Shown in pieces: positions 8,441-18,104 of a stretch of 28,825 bases of DNA. This DNA is from Plakobranchus ocellatus (lineage: Eukaryota > Mollusca > Gastropoda > Plakobranchidae). The position numbers and the translations under genes were made by a program. Location: positions 38,188 through 67,012 of the forward strand of contig BLXT01001362.1 in the NCBI GenBank assembly GCA_019648995.1, given 5' to 3'. The stretch's first letter is position 1; each line of letters opens with the position of its first letter. The notes beneath the pieces were generated by a model. That model was given only the letters and a program-made list of their open reading frames with translations, ran no database searches and was not told the DNA's origin.

Positions 8441-11040
8441 CTGTGAAGTCACAGAACAACCTGTGTGTTTCATGACCTTTGACAAGGGAAGGCCATTCAA
8501 ACTCATCTACACTCACTATTGTCCTAAGATACGGTTCCCTTCGGAGGTAAAGAAGGCGTAGGGAGGTGACATCTTTGCATGGTGATGACCACCAAATACC
8601 CTGCCTCTGCATTGGCACCCGTCAGGCCCGTGCAGGCCCGGGATTTTCACGTCCATGAACAGCCGAGTTTCAGTTAATATGCCTCTTTCTGGTCCTGCTT
8701 AGTCAACATCTATAAACATTTCCTGAACCTGTCACCGCCTTTGACAATCCCCATGCACTGCTCTGCATGATGGATCCAGCATTCATTGCTGTCCACCTTT
8801 TGGACTGCAGAGGACGAGTTGATCCACCTCTGTGAACCTTCTAACTATGGATACGTCTCCTACCATTCCCATGATGACCACATCTTTGGCCCGTCTCAAC
8901 CATGAAGGGCTGGACTCTGGCTGCGGTCACACCTGTGACCTGCTAGACTTTGAATTTGGTCACCTCTGTGACCTCGATCCCTCTTTGACAAACTGGACTC
9001 CGGCTATGGTCACATCTATGCCCCTTTCAACTCCTGTTTTTGTCACCTCTATGACCCGTTGGACTTCCATTACATTTACATCATTCTCTATAACCACATG
9101 TATGAGAGCTCTCGCTATGGGGGCTTCTTGGACTGTGGCGGCCTTGTTTCTGACACCTGCGAGACCTCTCGTCGCATCGTCTTTTTGACTGTCTCGTTTT
9201 CCACACATACGATATTTATCATCGTAGGGGCTTCTTTTGGCGGGAAGTTCTGCAGCTGCGTTTGGGCTGTGATGGACGGTCTTTCGTACGCCTCAGCCTG
9301 TCCGCCGAGGCCAGTACATTGGGAATCTTCCTTTGCGGTTGGTAGGGTGGAACCGATGAATTAGGGTTGACCAACTTCTGTGGTTTGTCTGGTGGATCCA
9401 ACCCATTCAGATTATCTACTTTCTGTTGTTCAGACAGTGAGTCCAACCCATTAGGGTTCAGGGCCTTGTTTGGGTAGCTGTCTTTCAGATAATCACCAGG
9501 AGAACATCTGTTATCCCCCCTGGCTACACTTGCATCTGAGACATCTATCTTCTTCCGTTCTTGTCTTCCTCCTTGCTCTGCTCCTTCTACCCCATCCTGT
9601 CCCTAGGTCGGTATCGGGGAATCTATTCCTCAAACCGGATGTATTTAATGTCGCATTCTGTGAGATGAAGTGGCCACGGTTGTCACATCTATAGCATGCC
9701 AGGGGACTTGCGGAGTGGGTCCGAGGACTTGGTGATCTACAACTTCTCTCTAGCTTTGTCATTATGTCCTCAAGCTTCTCTACTCTTAGAGACAAAGCGG
9801 ACACTTTAATCCCAATCCTGGGTGCAAATTTATTGAATTTTCCATCCATTATCGTCGCCTTGCAAACCAGCCATCATGCTTTCTATCAGATTCCTTAACT
9901 CTGGCTGGTCCGACTTTGCTTCTCCGCCTCTGCCTGATGGAGTTATCTTCCTCCTCTCCCGAGTTGGCTTAAAAGGTGGCATGTGATACATCAACATCTC
10001 GACCTGATGATTCTCCGGGGTTCTGAGACCCTTCAGCTCTACTCCTAACAGAGGTTACATCCCTTTCTCTGTACTCCCGATGTGGTGGAGATCTCTCCTC
10101 ACTGTAGTAACATCGAGAGCAGACAGAACGGAATGCCACTTCAGGCGAATTTATCCTCTCTTTTTCAATTCTGTGGCTAAACTGATACTGAAGGATATAT
10201 ACAGTAGCCTCTTCCAATGACTCCGGACGCATGTTCATAGTATTGCGTTCCGGTTCTCTGTCTGAATAGCCTGTGCATAATTTTAGCACCATCTGATTGA
10301 TTTCTTCGAGAGCATATAGTGCTCAATGGTGGAGACGCACCGCCCATTCTTCGATTGATTCTTTAATCCGTTGTTTTGCATTCTGAAACCAGATTAGGGC
10401 TGTCTCTCTCAAATGCTCGGAGGCAAACCGCTGCTCCATACGTTTCATCAACTGACGAAGCGGCGTGTGCCTATTTTCCCGCATCATTAGGGTATAGTAA
10501 TCTGCAGCTCTATCTACTAATACCCAGAAGATATAACCCTTTGCCTGTCTCTCAGAGAACATCTGCTCTTTCAAAAATCTTTTACACTTCAATTTGAAGG
10601 CTGCATAATTATACTCTCCTGGGTAAATTAATGATTTAGGTGGTTGGATGAACTCCTTCAACTGCCTGTGTTCATCATCGGCGTCGTCTGAGTCATAACT
10701 ATACTGTCTCGCCGAGATACGATTGTGAGTTTGGCCGGACCTCTGGTATTCATGGAAACGCCCTCTGTATTAGTCCTCCTGAAGATCTGCAGAGTATCGC
10801 CCATGTCGACGGTCTTTGTCACACAGTGATACCGGAGGGACCTCCCATCGTTCCTCTGTTGGCGCGTAAGACCTCACAGGCTTCATTTGCGCGTGTTTCG
10901 TCCTAGGAAAAAGTAACATTCCTCTCGTCGCAGAGGTCCATAGTGTTCTTCATATCAGCGAATTCATAACTCCTGTCTGACTGCTTCGAGCGTCCTCGAA
11001 GGTGTCTAGCTTCTCTATCTCAGCAAAAGATCACATAGAG
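8440..11040 (-). mobile_element. Ty3/gypsy-type gag fossil, copy 1
   Basis: Read on the minus strand, the pieces follow the order of a metavirid Gag. A charged N-terminal part (about 11,040-10,680) comes first. A capsid-like region (about 10,660-9,970) contains EFIQPPKSLIYPGEYNYAAF, FASEHLRETALIWFQNAKQR and MRPESLEEATVYILQYQF. A Cys/His zinc-knuckle-like cluster lies near 9,700 (CYRCDNRGHF), followed by a Pro/Asn/Gln-rich tail and a degenerate Cys/Arg-rich repeat region toward 8,900. The element is broken in several places, and neither LTRs nor an adjoining protease or integrase were recognised. The family call rests on motif memory. It predates the large duplication, since both copies contain it. 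Confidence 0.75.
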
Positions 11041-13015
11041 AGTGAAGCATAAATGGGCTTTCAACCCTTTTTAAAATAATTTTTGGGCGGTCTTCTCATC
11101 AACCTCTGGTTCTTTCTGTAAATCCTCTACATCACACGTATTAACATTTATTTTCATACCTCTCACTCAGTACAAAAATGGCAGGGTACACGACAAATTT
11201 TTAAAAATTGCTAATAGTGAAACTACTTTAAATATTACTCAATGAAAAGAAATTACAGAAAAGTCAAATTATTTCTATTCTTTGTTTAACTGATTTGGAT
11301 CTTAATTCACTTTGAAAAAATTCTAAATTGTTTTTAAAAATAATATTATTTAATTAACTTGATAATTAAATTACATGAAAAATAAATATTTTTTCTTACA
11401 AAAGACTGTTCTATTATTTTTAATTTAACAAATGCTAGATAAAGGGTAGATAGGTATATACCTTATTCTTTTATACAAGTCAATAAATATTGAAATATAA
11501 AATTAACCAATCACTTCTTTTTCACACCACAAAAGATTTACTAAAGCAGCGAAAGACAAGAAAAAGTAAATAAATACATAAAAACAGAGGAAAAGAAAGA
11601 AATGGGTACTAAAGTTATCAAGAAAAGGAAAAACCTAGTTAGAGTTATATGTAAAGAAAGATGACTGTTGATACCTTTACTTTAGTAATTTATAATGGTA
11701 AGGTTCTTGCAAACCGAAAAAAATATTACGTGTCAAACAAGATAGGGTAGGAGAAAAGAAATAGAGAAAAAATGGTTGAAAAGAAATAAAACACACTCAA
11801 CAGAGAGAAGCAAGTGCAATGCAAAAAATGAATAATATAATATAGCAGGTAGCTAAACAACAAAAAGATGACAATAAAGTCAATTAATCTACAGAAGCAA
11901 ACACATAAAAAAATGCAATATTTCGTGCTTATTAACTGATGCTAATTTTTACTTCGATAGAAAATTAAAGATAAGAATTTAGACTTGATAAAAACAGAAA
12001 TATGACTTAGGGTGATGGAAATCAAAAGAAAAAGGAATAAATAGAATCAAACAAAAGTAGGAAAATTAATAGCTTTTTACTCACCAAGTCTATTCGTCAT
12101 AGAATTTCCTACACTCCTTAAATAAGACTACAGAAAACTAAGCGTAGATTGCTGCTTAATACTAGTTACTATTGAAAATGTTGCTAAAGAAGAAACTATC
12201 TAATCTGAAAATGCTAGAAAAAAATTCAGCTACAATAAATGCAATTAATTATTAAGAATGAATGAATTAATTCTCAAAATAACAAAAGTAATATCAATCA
12301 CAAGACCTAAATCTAAACTACACGAAATATACTATGATCAATTCTCTATTGTAAATTAATCCTATAAAATTAAAGCTAAGTTGGTTCCAGATCAAAGAAA
12401 TTCTGAAACTCGGCCTGATTCAGAAAAATTACACTAACCCTATCAAATCAACAAATCTGGTAACGAAAAAAAAAAACGCTCAGATCCAGATTTTGTAGAT
12501 TGTGATGTATAAACTGGGCTCAAAAGATAGAGTCTATATTTTTTGGGTTTGCTATCATTTTTGAAAAATCGTATAAAACCACACCATCAATTAATTTTTT
12601 CACATTTTTTACGTCAGCAATGTTACTTCCATCCGACAAAATTTGACTCCTTTCATTGATTATTTCAACATATTATTATCAAAAATTGTTGCTTTATTTT
12701 TAAATCATCATGAAACGACCTTAATTTTTCTTTAATAAGGGTATCAAATAGAGCTCATTTATTTCTGCAACCATTGGTGCTATTCTTAGAATGATGAAAT
12801 ACACGGCGAGCCTGCGCAAGGCTAAGGAAGAGAGTGTGTTCGCGAGATCAACCCACACAGCCTGCAAAATATGCACTTTACACGTTCTTTTACAACCTTC
12901 TCAGTGATAATGCTATAAAATACACCTATTCGGGCTATACATGTGTGCTTCTCCGCATAAGTTTTGCCTAAAGCTTAGGAGACGTAAAACAAATTTAGAA
13001 AACCTAATTCTTTTG
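11041..13015. other. AT-rich spacer, copy 1, with a block missing from copy 2
   Basis: This is very A/T-rich DNA without recognised coding sequence. It aligns with about 24,740-26,532. The part from about 11,775 to 12,262 is absent from copy 2, while copy 2 has its own extra block at about 25,633-26,008. The more GC-balanced end (about 12,800-12,900, with ACACGGCGAGCCTGCGCAAG) is well conserved. It could include untranslated or LTR sequence of the gag fossil, but no terminal repeats were found. Confidence 0.5.
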
Positions 13016-13066
13016 AAAAAAGGAAGGGTTATAGCGTTTTAACCATAACAGTATAGAAGTTATTGC

Positions 13067-13330
13067 ATGAAGCTACGGGATTATGCAGTTGAAAAGCATC
13101 GAAATGCGATTTATCAGCAGCAGAGAGCACATCCCAGTCCTGGCCAAACCAATTTTTCATTGCTCCTCCGTGTCCACCCAGCACTAAATGGGGAGATAGG
13201 TCTCTTAAGACCCGGCGAAAGTAAAGGCAGCGAGGAAAACAATGACAAACTACCTCATAATGAGGTATGCCAAGAACAATAATTAGGACCCTACGCCTGG
13301 TTCCCCGATGCTTGGACTAAGAGTGGGACC
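13067..13330 (+). repeat. SINE-like stretch with CACCCAG...AAATGGG core
   Basis: GTCCACCCAGCACTAAATGG near 13,167-13,186 resembles the central-domain wording I recall from several invertebrate SINE families. TACCTCATAATGAGGTA at 13,251-13,267 is a 17-base palindrome around one central base. A 71-codon plus ORF crosses the region but has no domain and is read as incidental. No tRNA-like head or poly(A)-type tail was identified, so the boundaries are guesses. Confidence 0.3.
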
Positions 13331-13438
13331 CACTTTACTTTTTTTTACTTAGAAAACCCTTTACACATTCTACGTTCCCAAATCACTCAAAAGAGCCTAC
13401 CCACTTTCCTTTTTTTTTCCAAGGAGAACCCTTGACGT
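13320..13438 (+). repeat. Two diverged units ending in T-rich tracts
   Basis: CCCACTTTACTTTTTTTTAC with AGAAAACCCTT (from about 13,329) and CCCACTTTCCTTTTTTTTTC with AGAACCCTTGACG (from about 13,399) are diverged copies about 70 bp apart. They lie next to the pol fossil. Copy 2 carries the same pair at about 26,846-26,955. Confidence 0.5.
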
Positions 13439-13439
13439 C

Positions 13440-14150
13440 ATCCATTTCCTCAATGAACTTGCCCCAGGTCCGCTGCATTCGCTGCATCCGTAGGTGGTAT
13501 TCGGGACAATTCATTTGAATTGCTGTGTAGCCTTCCCTGTCTATTGATGATTTCCATGTCAAATGGGCTCAGCTCCTCTAGCCATCTGGCTAGTTGACCC
13601 TGTGGCTCCTTAAAGCTGGTGAGCCACCTCAAGTAGATACGGCCAAAACTGGTGGGTGAACCGGAACACAGCCAATAGTTCTTTTCGGGTGGTACATTAG
13701 TTCACCTTCTTGCAGCTGAATAAAATTCTGCATCAATTGCAACATCTGTAGCATCGGTGTAGGATGAAAAGATCAGCTGTGGAGGGAATCCCCAAGGCCG
13801 GAGTTTACGTTAATGCCTTTTTGAGATTCTCTAAGGACTGTTTCTCTTCTTCTTCCCACCGAATCTTGTCATCCCTCAGGATCGTAAACATCGTTTTTTT
13901 CCCACGAGCCTCCCCAGGAACTCCACTTCTCTTCTGAAAAGGAAGCATTTACGAGGCTTTAACAGAAGTCTATATATACGAAACTTTTTGAGGGCTTTCT
14001 TGAGTTGTTTATGTGGTCCTCATAGCTCTTACCAAGTACACACACATCATCCAAAAAACGCAAGGACTCACTCCCAGTTCAGGCCCAAGAGAACCAAATT
14101 GATTACCCTCGAGAAGTTAGAAAGCGTCGCACAAACCAGTTAAGTGATAC
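13440..14150 (-). mobile_element. Ty3/gypsy-type RT-RNase H fossil, first instance
   Basis: On the minus strand the order is a polymerase active-site-like region (near 14,050), RT thumb/connection-like pieces (about 13,950-13,780), and an RNase H end. The RNase H end contains RWLTSFKEPQGQLARWLEEL and a tail resembling 'GR.H.N.NELSRIP', typical of metavirid polyproteins. No integrase, protease or LTR was recognised alongside. It is a broken fragment with several interruptions. It lies upstream of the gag fossil on the same strand, the wrong order for a single intact element, so it is probably a separate insertion. Confidence 0.78.
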
Positions 14151-14389
14151 CATCAAAACAAATATTTGCCATCACTTAATTAACATGATGAGGTAACTGA
14201 AGAGTTTAAAACTTGAGTGGTTCAAATAGCACACATGTCAGTTCTAGATCTAGATTCTATTTCATAGGTAAGATGTTTTCATCAAATCGGCTTAATAGAA
14301 AGGCAGGGATAATCAAAATAGAATATCCACTATATGGAGAACTACATTTACCAAACAAGCCATCAATCAGATAAATCAGGATTATTTAG

Positions 14390-14625
14390 GATTAGCCTTT
14401 GCCTCGCCTAATTTCTAAATTTTTATCTAAAAATTTACACATTACTGGAATATGATCTGAATCACATTTGGCTTCCGACAGTGATTTCGATGTTTTGACG
14501 GCGTTTCGGAATCGTTTTTTAATTAGGATGTAATCTTTTTTGTTTCTACTTCTAACTCCGGAACTCTTCCAAGTCAACAGCCACCTCGAATGGTTTTGAT
14601 ACCAAGTAATTGTGTTTAGATATAG
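14390..14625 (-). mobile_element. RTE-like LINE endonuclease fragment, first instance
   Basis: The minus strand encodes KKDYILIKKRFRNAVKTSKS followed by AKCDSDHIPVMCKF. This is the C-terminal part of the EEP endonuclease of RTE-type LINEs, with the DSDH catalytic motif. It is the same family segment as at about 900-1,060, and the two are also alike at DNA level (both contain ACTGGAATATGATCTGAATC). The fragment ends soon after on both sides. Confidence 0.8.
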
Positions 14626-15303
14626 CCTCGGCGTTTAATTATGTTGTTATTTATTTTTGTAACTTTACTTCGGAGCATTGACACATTGCAATACAATATG
14701 TATTTCTGTTTTATAAATCATAGTTCAGAGCTGCAAGAAAACTATTTATTTATTTAATTTTTTTAAAGATTAGTAGGATTTAATCGATGCGTAAAGATAC
14801 GATGATTGAAAAATGTTTTTCTTACCAATTTTTTATTAATAATAAAAATTAAAGAGTATAGGTAGAAGAGGTGACAATTTTAAGAAAATTCGGAAATACA
14901 GTAAAGCAATAAATTCGAAATTTTTGTTTTGTAAACGTTTTTGATCATTGTGTTTTTGAGTAACTCATATTTTTAGAAGGTCTCAGCGTACAAAAATTAT
15001 GGCCATGGCTTGTGAGCTATTCTCAGCCACAGATTTGGCAGCATTCTAATGCTAGGCGCAGGAAAATTGCACTATTGTAGCCAGAGAATTTAATGATTCT
15101 TAAAATGATATTTAAAAAAAAATATCAGGAAATAGCAGGACGAAAAATAGTACAGATATTTCGTAACTAAGCTACGGCTTTCACGATTGTTAAAAAAATT
15201 TTTTTTTCACTGTATTATTTTAATGTATAAAAAAAAGCTAGTTTTCTCGCCCCTCATGCCTCTTATCAAAAGCCTCTGATATGGTTTGTACTTTAAACTG
15301 TGA
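14626..15303. other. AT-rich stretch with no recognised gene
   Basis: Low-complexity A/T-rich DNA, identical to 28,143-28,820. No domain, splice-framed exon or RNA gene was recognised. Confidence 0.6.
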
Positions 15304-15312
15304 TTTGGTATT
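15304..15312. repeat. 9-bp target-site duplication, left
   Basis: TTTGGTATT directly abuts the left inverted repeat and is repeated exactly at 16,899-16,907 just outside the right one. Nine bases is the typical target duplication of Mutator-like elements. Confidence 0.8.
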
Positions 15313-15344
15313 GGAAGTGTCAATTCGCATCGTAAAAACCCATG
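15313..15344 (+). repeat. Left terminal inverted repeat of the MULE
   Basis: It begins GGAAGTGTCAATTCGCAT and ends in CCCATG. It matches the reverse complement of 16,867-16,898 at 27 of 32 bases. Confidence 0.8.
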
Positions 15345-16200
15345 TTCATTGCCTTTTTTTAAAATTCCCATTGTAAAAGCACTGAACAAAGTTAACTTTG
15401 CCTTGGAATCGAAGTGGGGAGAACAAAATAAGGGAGAGTTCACATTGACGTCAACCAAGATGGGGAAGTCTGAAAAAAAGTTGACAAAAGTTTTATGCAA
15501 CAAAAGAAAACTTCTCGGTCACAAGCTATCTGGCATTCATGATGTTACCGTTGTTTTCACAAACTTAAACAAAGAACTCAGCGATGGATGCCTCAGAATA
15601 CTATCAAGATTCTTACAAAGCTTTTAAAGCAGCTCATCCGTCTCTAAAAAGGTTCTGAAATTCGAGAAAAAGTGATTTCTCCATGGACAATTTAAAGAAA
15701 AAAAAATGAAAGAAAGTAGTGTCATGACCTTCAATGATCAAATGAATTAAAAGAAAAAATATTAATAATTTTACTTCTCAAAATCGAATAGACTAAACAT
15801 TGCTTATGCACTGTGTACATCATCACGCATTAGATTTAAGCGGTGAAAATATATAGATGAGTGCTCAACTTGCAGTTTTCATTTAACTATGTCAGACAGA
15901 CATTTTAATATCCCATCTGGATCCAATTCAAGACCTAGGTATTCTGCTCGGGTATACGATGCAATAAGTCCTGATTTTTTCCCCAGTAATAATGACGCCC
16001 TCTTTTCTAAAAAAGTAATTCGGTTTATCTACATTTTTCAATCCATTCTCCCACATGTAATTTCAGAAAAATAAACCCAACCAATAACTAACTATAAAGC
16101 CCCTCTGCAGGTTTGAAATGATTAATATGGATCTGTAATGAACCTATAAGACTCCAAAAAATGTACAGATTATAGGTCTAGATCTTACGGAAATTCAGGT
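15345..16200. other. Left interior of the MULE; no domain recognised
   Basis: Overlapping ORFs occur on both strands at 15,349-15,627 (plus) and 15,207-15,503 (minus), the latter crossing the left TIR. A small frame, MDASEYYQDSYKAFKAAHPS, starts at about 15,584. None has a recognisable transposase or host domain. They may be decayed coding sequence or chance. Confidence 0.4.
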
Positions 16201-16245
16201 TTGTTTACATGTGTTTCCTATCGCGACGAAACCACATGGCAAACC

Positions 16246-16258
16246 AGGTCAAAGGTCA
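16246..16258 (+). promoter_or_regulatory. Perfect DR1 nuclear-receptor half-site pair
   Basis: AGGTCA-A-AGGTCA is the consensus direct repeat with one spacer base, bound by RXR, HNF4 and PPAR-type dimers. It is followed within about 12 bp by GACGTCAC, a CRE-like half. Both are inside the MULE. A 13-mer like this can occur by chance in a genome, so function is inference. Confidence 0.4.
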
Positions 16259-16538
16259 CTGAAAACAGACGTCACTGCCGGAATTCCCCTCTGGATGCAA
16301 TAAGCTTATTGTTAACGGTCCTCAATAATGATACTAGCTATTTACACAGGGTGTGTCCAACGTCCAAACTAGATCTACATAAAGATATGAATTTCAATAT
16401 TTTTAGATCTATCAAAGCTCTAGATCTAATTCTAGATTTAGACATATGCAGTCCAAGTAAGGTACTAGATACTTAAATAACATTCGACTTTGTTGTCTGC
16501 ATAACATGGGTCTCCTCCCCAATCTTTCTGTTCTTTGT

Positions 16539-16760
16539 CTATCTCACAGAACCGAAGAGGCTACACGTGAAATGTTGCCTCGCGAAGGGAAACGATGGTG
16601 ACACTTTTATTTTTCTTCTTTTATTTGCTGTCTCCCCTTTTTTCTGAAGGTTTTTTTTTGTTGTTGGAAGAACGAAGGCGTTACCACGTGATAATTCTTC
16701 AAACTCTTTCGAGGTTTTTAAAAAATCTTCATAGCTTTCAAACGTGTTTACCACCTTCAT
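16539..16760 (-). CDS. FAR1/ZSWIM3-like N-terminal domain ORF (exon candidate) inside the MULE
   Basis: The ORF opens MKVVNTFESYEDFLKTSKEF and includes NAFVLPTTKKN, a lysine/arginine block and HFTCSLFG. The 'F.SYEDF' opening, central charged linker and 'h.FTC...G' ending follow the N-terminal domain of ZSWIM1/3-like proteins, a DNA-binding domain related to FAR1 and WRKY folds and derived from MULE transposases. The last codons overlap a donor-like GTGAGA (after HFTCSLFGS). This may therefore be a first exon whose partner exons were lost. The ATG lies about 140 bp inside the right TIR, a sensible place for a transposase start. No later exon is visible. The product would be a truncated DNA-binding fragment. 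Confidence 0.55.
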   Translation of the reverse strand: MKVVNTFESYEDFLKTSKEFEELSRGNAFVLPTTKKNLQKKGETANKRRKIKVSPSFPFARQHFTCSLFGSVR

Positions 16761-16866
16761 AGCTATTCCCCGTGAAATGGTGCTTGGCGGTTGTGTTGTT
16801 TTGAGTGAAAATGAATGTGCGAGTATTTACGATGTTTACGATGTACTTTGCAAATAAACCAAAATG

Positions 16867-16898
16867 CATCGGATTTTTCCATGCGAATTGACACTTCG
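16867..16898 (-). repeat. Right terminal inverted repeat of the MULE
   Basis: Its reverse complement begins CGAAGTGTCAATTCGCAT and ends in CCGATG, pairing with the left end at 15,313-15,344. Confidence 0.8.
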
Positions 16899-16907
16899 TT
16901 TGGTATT
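16899..16907. repeat. 9-bp target-site duplication, right
   Basis: TTTGGTATT directly abuts the right inverted repeat and matches 15,304-15,312 exactly. Confidence 0.8.
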
Positions 16908-17017
16908 TTTTTTTTAGTATTTCTTAACTTGGGGATTTATTTCATTTTAAATTTTCATTTACATCTGTAGTTTTTATTTAGTGGAATGCAATGAAACTAT
17001 TTTTTTTCTTTGACAGG

Positions 17018-17096
17018 TTTAATTTGCTAATCATTTGCTGCACCTTCATGACGACGCTTTTTCTGCTCATAATGGGATGCACGGAGCTTATTCTGG
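17018..17096 (+). CDS. Possible membrane-segment exon, unrecognised
   Basis: After the acceptor-like tract TTTTTTTTCTTTGACAG, an open frame reads FNLLIICCTFMTTLFLLIMG then CTELIL before a donor-like GTATTT. The composition is that of a single transmembrane helix. No flanking exon, start or family was recognised, and the donor is weak. It could be a relic exon or chance in T-rich DNA. Confidence 0.2.
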
Positions 17097-17484
17097 TATT
17101 TTTTTTATATTTCTATAATGCATAAACCTAAAAATATCTCTATACACATTTAAAAAGAAATATTGTTTCAGATTGTATGTGCATGTTTGTTTCTGCCATA
17201 TAAATACATGTATTTATTGGAGAAAAAAAATTTTTTTTTACCTCTGCCATTTGGATGCTCCAGTTTTTTGCTGTTGATGTTGCTATGGCTATATGTATTG
17301 TGAAATGTTATTTTTTACTGTAATTCTTGTTCTGTGTGAGACCTGACAGACCATATGAATCATTAATAACACTTGAAATTTTCTCGGGGTCATTTCATAT
17401 TAGAGTGAAATTTGTTGGAAAAATTGGGGCCACTTGTAAGTAATTGCTTCTTCTTTTTAGCATCTGTGCTTGTTTGGCAGTTTA

Positions 17485-18035
17485 GATTCATGACTCCTCA
17501 GCACTGGTATTGCTCGAGTATTGTCCTCCAATAGGGTTTCTCAAAATAAGTTTCATAGGTTGCTCTTTAAATCCCGGATTTCTTATTTCTTCACACTGGA
17601 ACCACTTGTCTACAGTTCTCAATAGGTTTCTCTTTAAACTATGATTTCATGAATCTTTTGCATTGGAATTGCTTGTCTCTGTGGGTTTTTCTGCATACCC
17701 TGAATTTGTTACTCCTTTTCACCGGTAATGCTTAAATATAGTTTTTAATAAGTTCCTTTTTAATATATTAATTTAGGACTCCGCACCGGTATCGCTTGTT
17801 CACAATCTTCAATGGGTTTCTCTTTACACAATAGATTTGTAAGTGCTTAGCACTGGTATTGCTTGTCTACAGTCCTCAATAGGTTTGACTTTTAACCCTG
17901 GATTCGTTTAAACTTCACACAGGTTTTGCTTTTCTACAGTCCCCCCACAATAGGTTTTTATTTAAACCCTAGATTTTTAACTTTTTTAACACTGGTATTG
18001 CTTAATATAATCACAATAGATTTCTCTTTTAAACA
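17485..18035 (+). repeat. Degenerate ~65-bp tandem repeat, about 8 units
   Basis: Variants of CACTGGTATTGCTTGTCTAC followed by AGTCCTCAATAGGTTTCTC and TTTAAACCCTGGATTT recur with starts near 17,502, 17,595, 17,661, 17,720, 17,784, 17,851, 17,918 and 17,990. Most spacings are 59-72 bp; the first is 92 bp. The units are much more diverged than those of the 76-bp satellite that follows, suggesting an older array. Confidence 0.8.
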
Positions 18036-18104
18036 TTTGCATCAATGAAGGTATTACCTTGAGGTTTTTATAATTAGAAATAGATGTGTACACTTTTCTC
18101 CTCT

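Larger units (their letters stand above)
6404..15308 (+). repeat. Large direct duplication, copy 1 (minimum extent)
   Basis: It is collinear with 20,338-28,825 in the same orientation. Homology starts at the boundary of PRA1 exon 3 and intron 3; the exon itself is not in copy 2. Sampled stretches upstream of 13,016 differ by roughly 4-10 percent with indels, and from 13,016 onward no difference was seen. A block at about 11,775-12,262 is absent from copy 2, and a block at about 25,633-26,008 of copy 2 is absent here. The right end is unknown, since copy 2 leaves the window at the position matching 15,308. If the duplication is a simple tandem, the unit is about 13.5-13.9 kb. Confidence 0.92.
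13016..15308 (+). repeat. Sequence-identical segment, first instance
   Basis: From 13,016 this segment matches 26,533-28,825 base for base at a constant offset of 13,517, as far as can be checked by eye. The flank just before it differs at several positions (for example 13,015 G against 26,532 A). The match runs to the window edge, so its true length is unknown. It contains a SINE-like stretch, a Ty3/gypsy pol fossil and a LINE endonuclease piece. Confidence 0.93.
15313..16898 (-). mobile_element. Mutator-like (MULE) non-autonomous DNA transposon
   Basis: Terminal inverted repeats of 32 bp (15,313-15,344 and 16,867-16,898) agree at 27 of 32 positions, including the perfect 17-mer GAAGTGTCAATTCGCAT. 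A perfect 9-bp direct repeat, TTTGGTATT, flanks the element. At 1,586 bp it is too short for a complete MULE transposase. It still carries a minus-strand ORF (16,539-16,760) like the FAR1/ZSWIM3 N-terminal domain, which is itself derived from MULE transposases, starting about 140 bp inside the right end. No DDE core or SWIM zinc finger was recognised. I infer a deletion derivative that kept the 5' part of its source element; mobilisation would need a transposase from elsewhere. Confidence 0.75.

Noticed and set aside
8130-8450. Possible LTR with TATA-like word and TGGCGCC primer-site-like word
   Set aside because: No second LTR copy was found, the orientation conflicts with the minus-strand gag, and the match to a primer-binding site is short.
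13067-13282. 71-codon plus ORF repeated identically at 26,584-26,799
   Set aside because: The identity comes from the whole 2.3-kb duplicated block. The ORF has no domain and overlaps a SINE-like stretch, so it is not evidence of selection.
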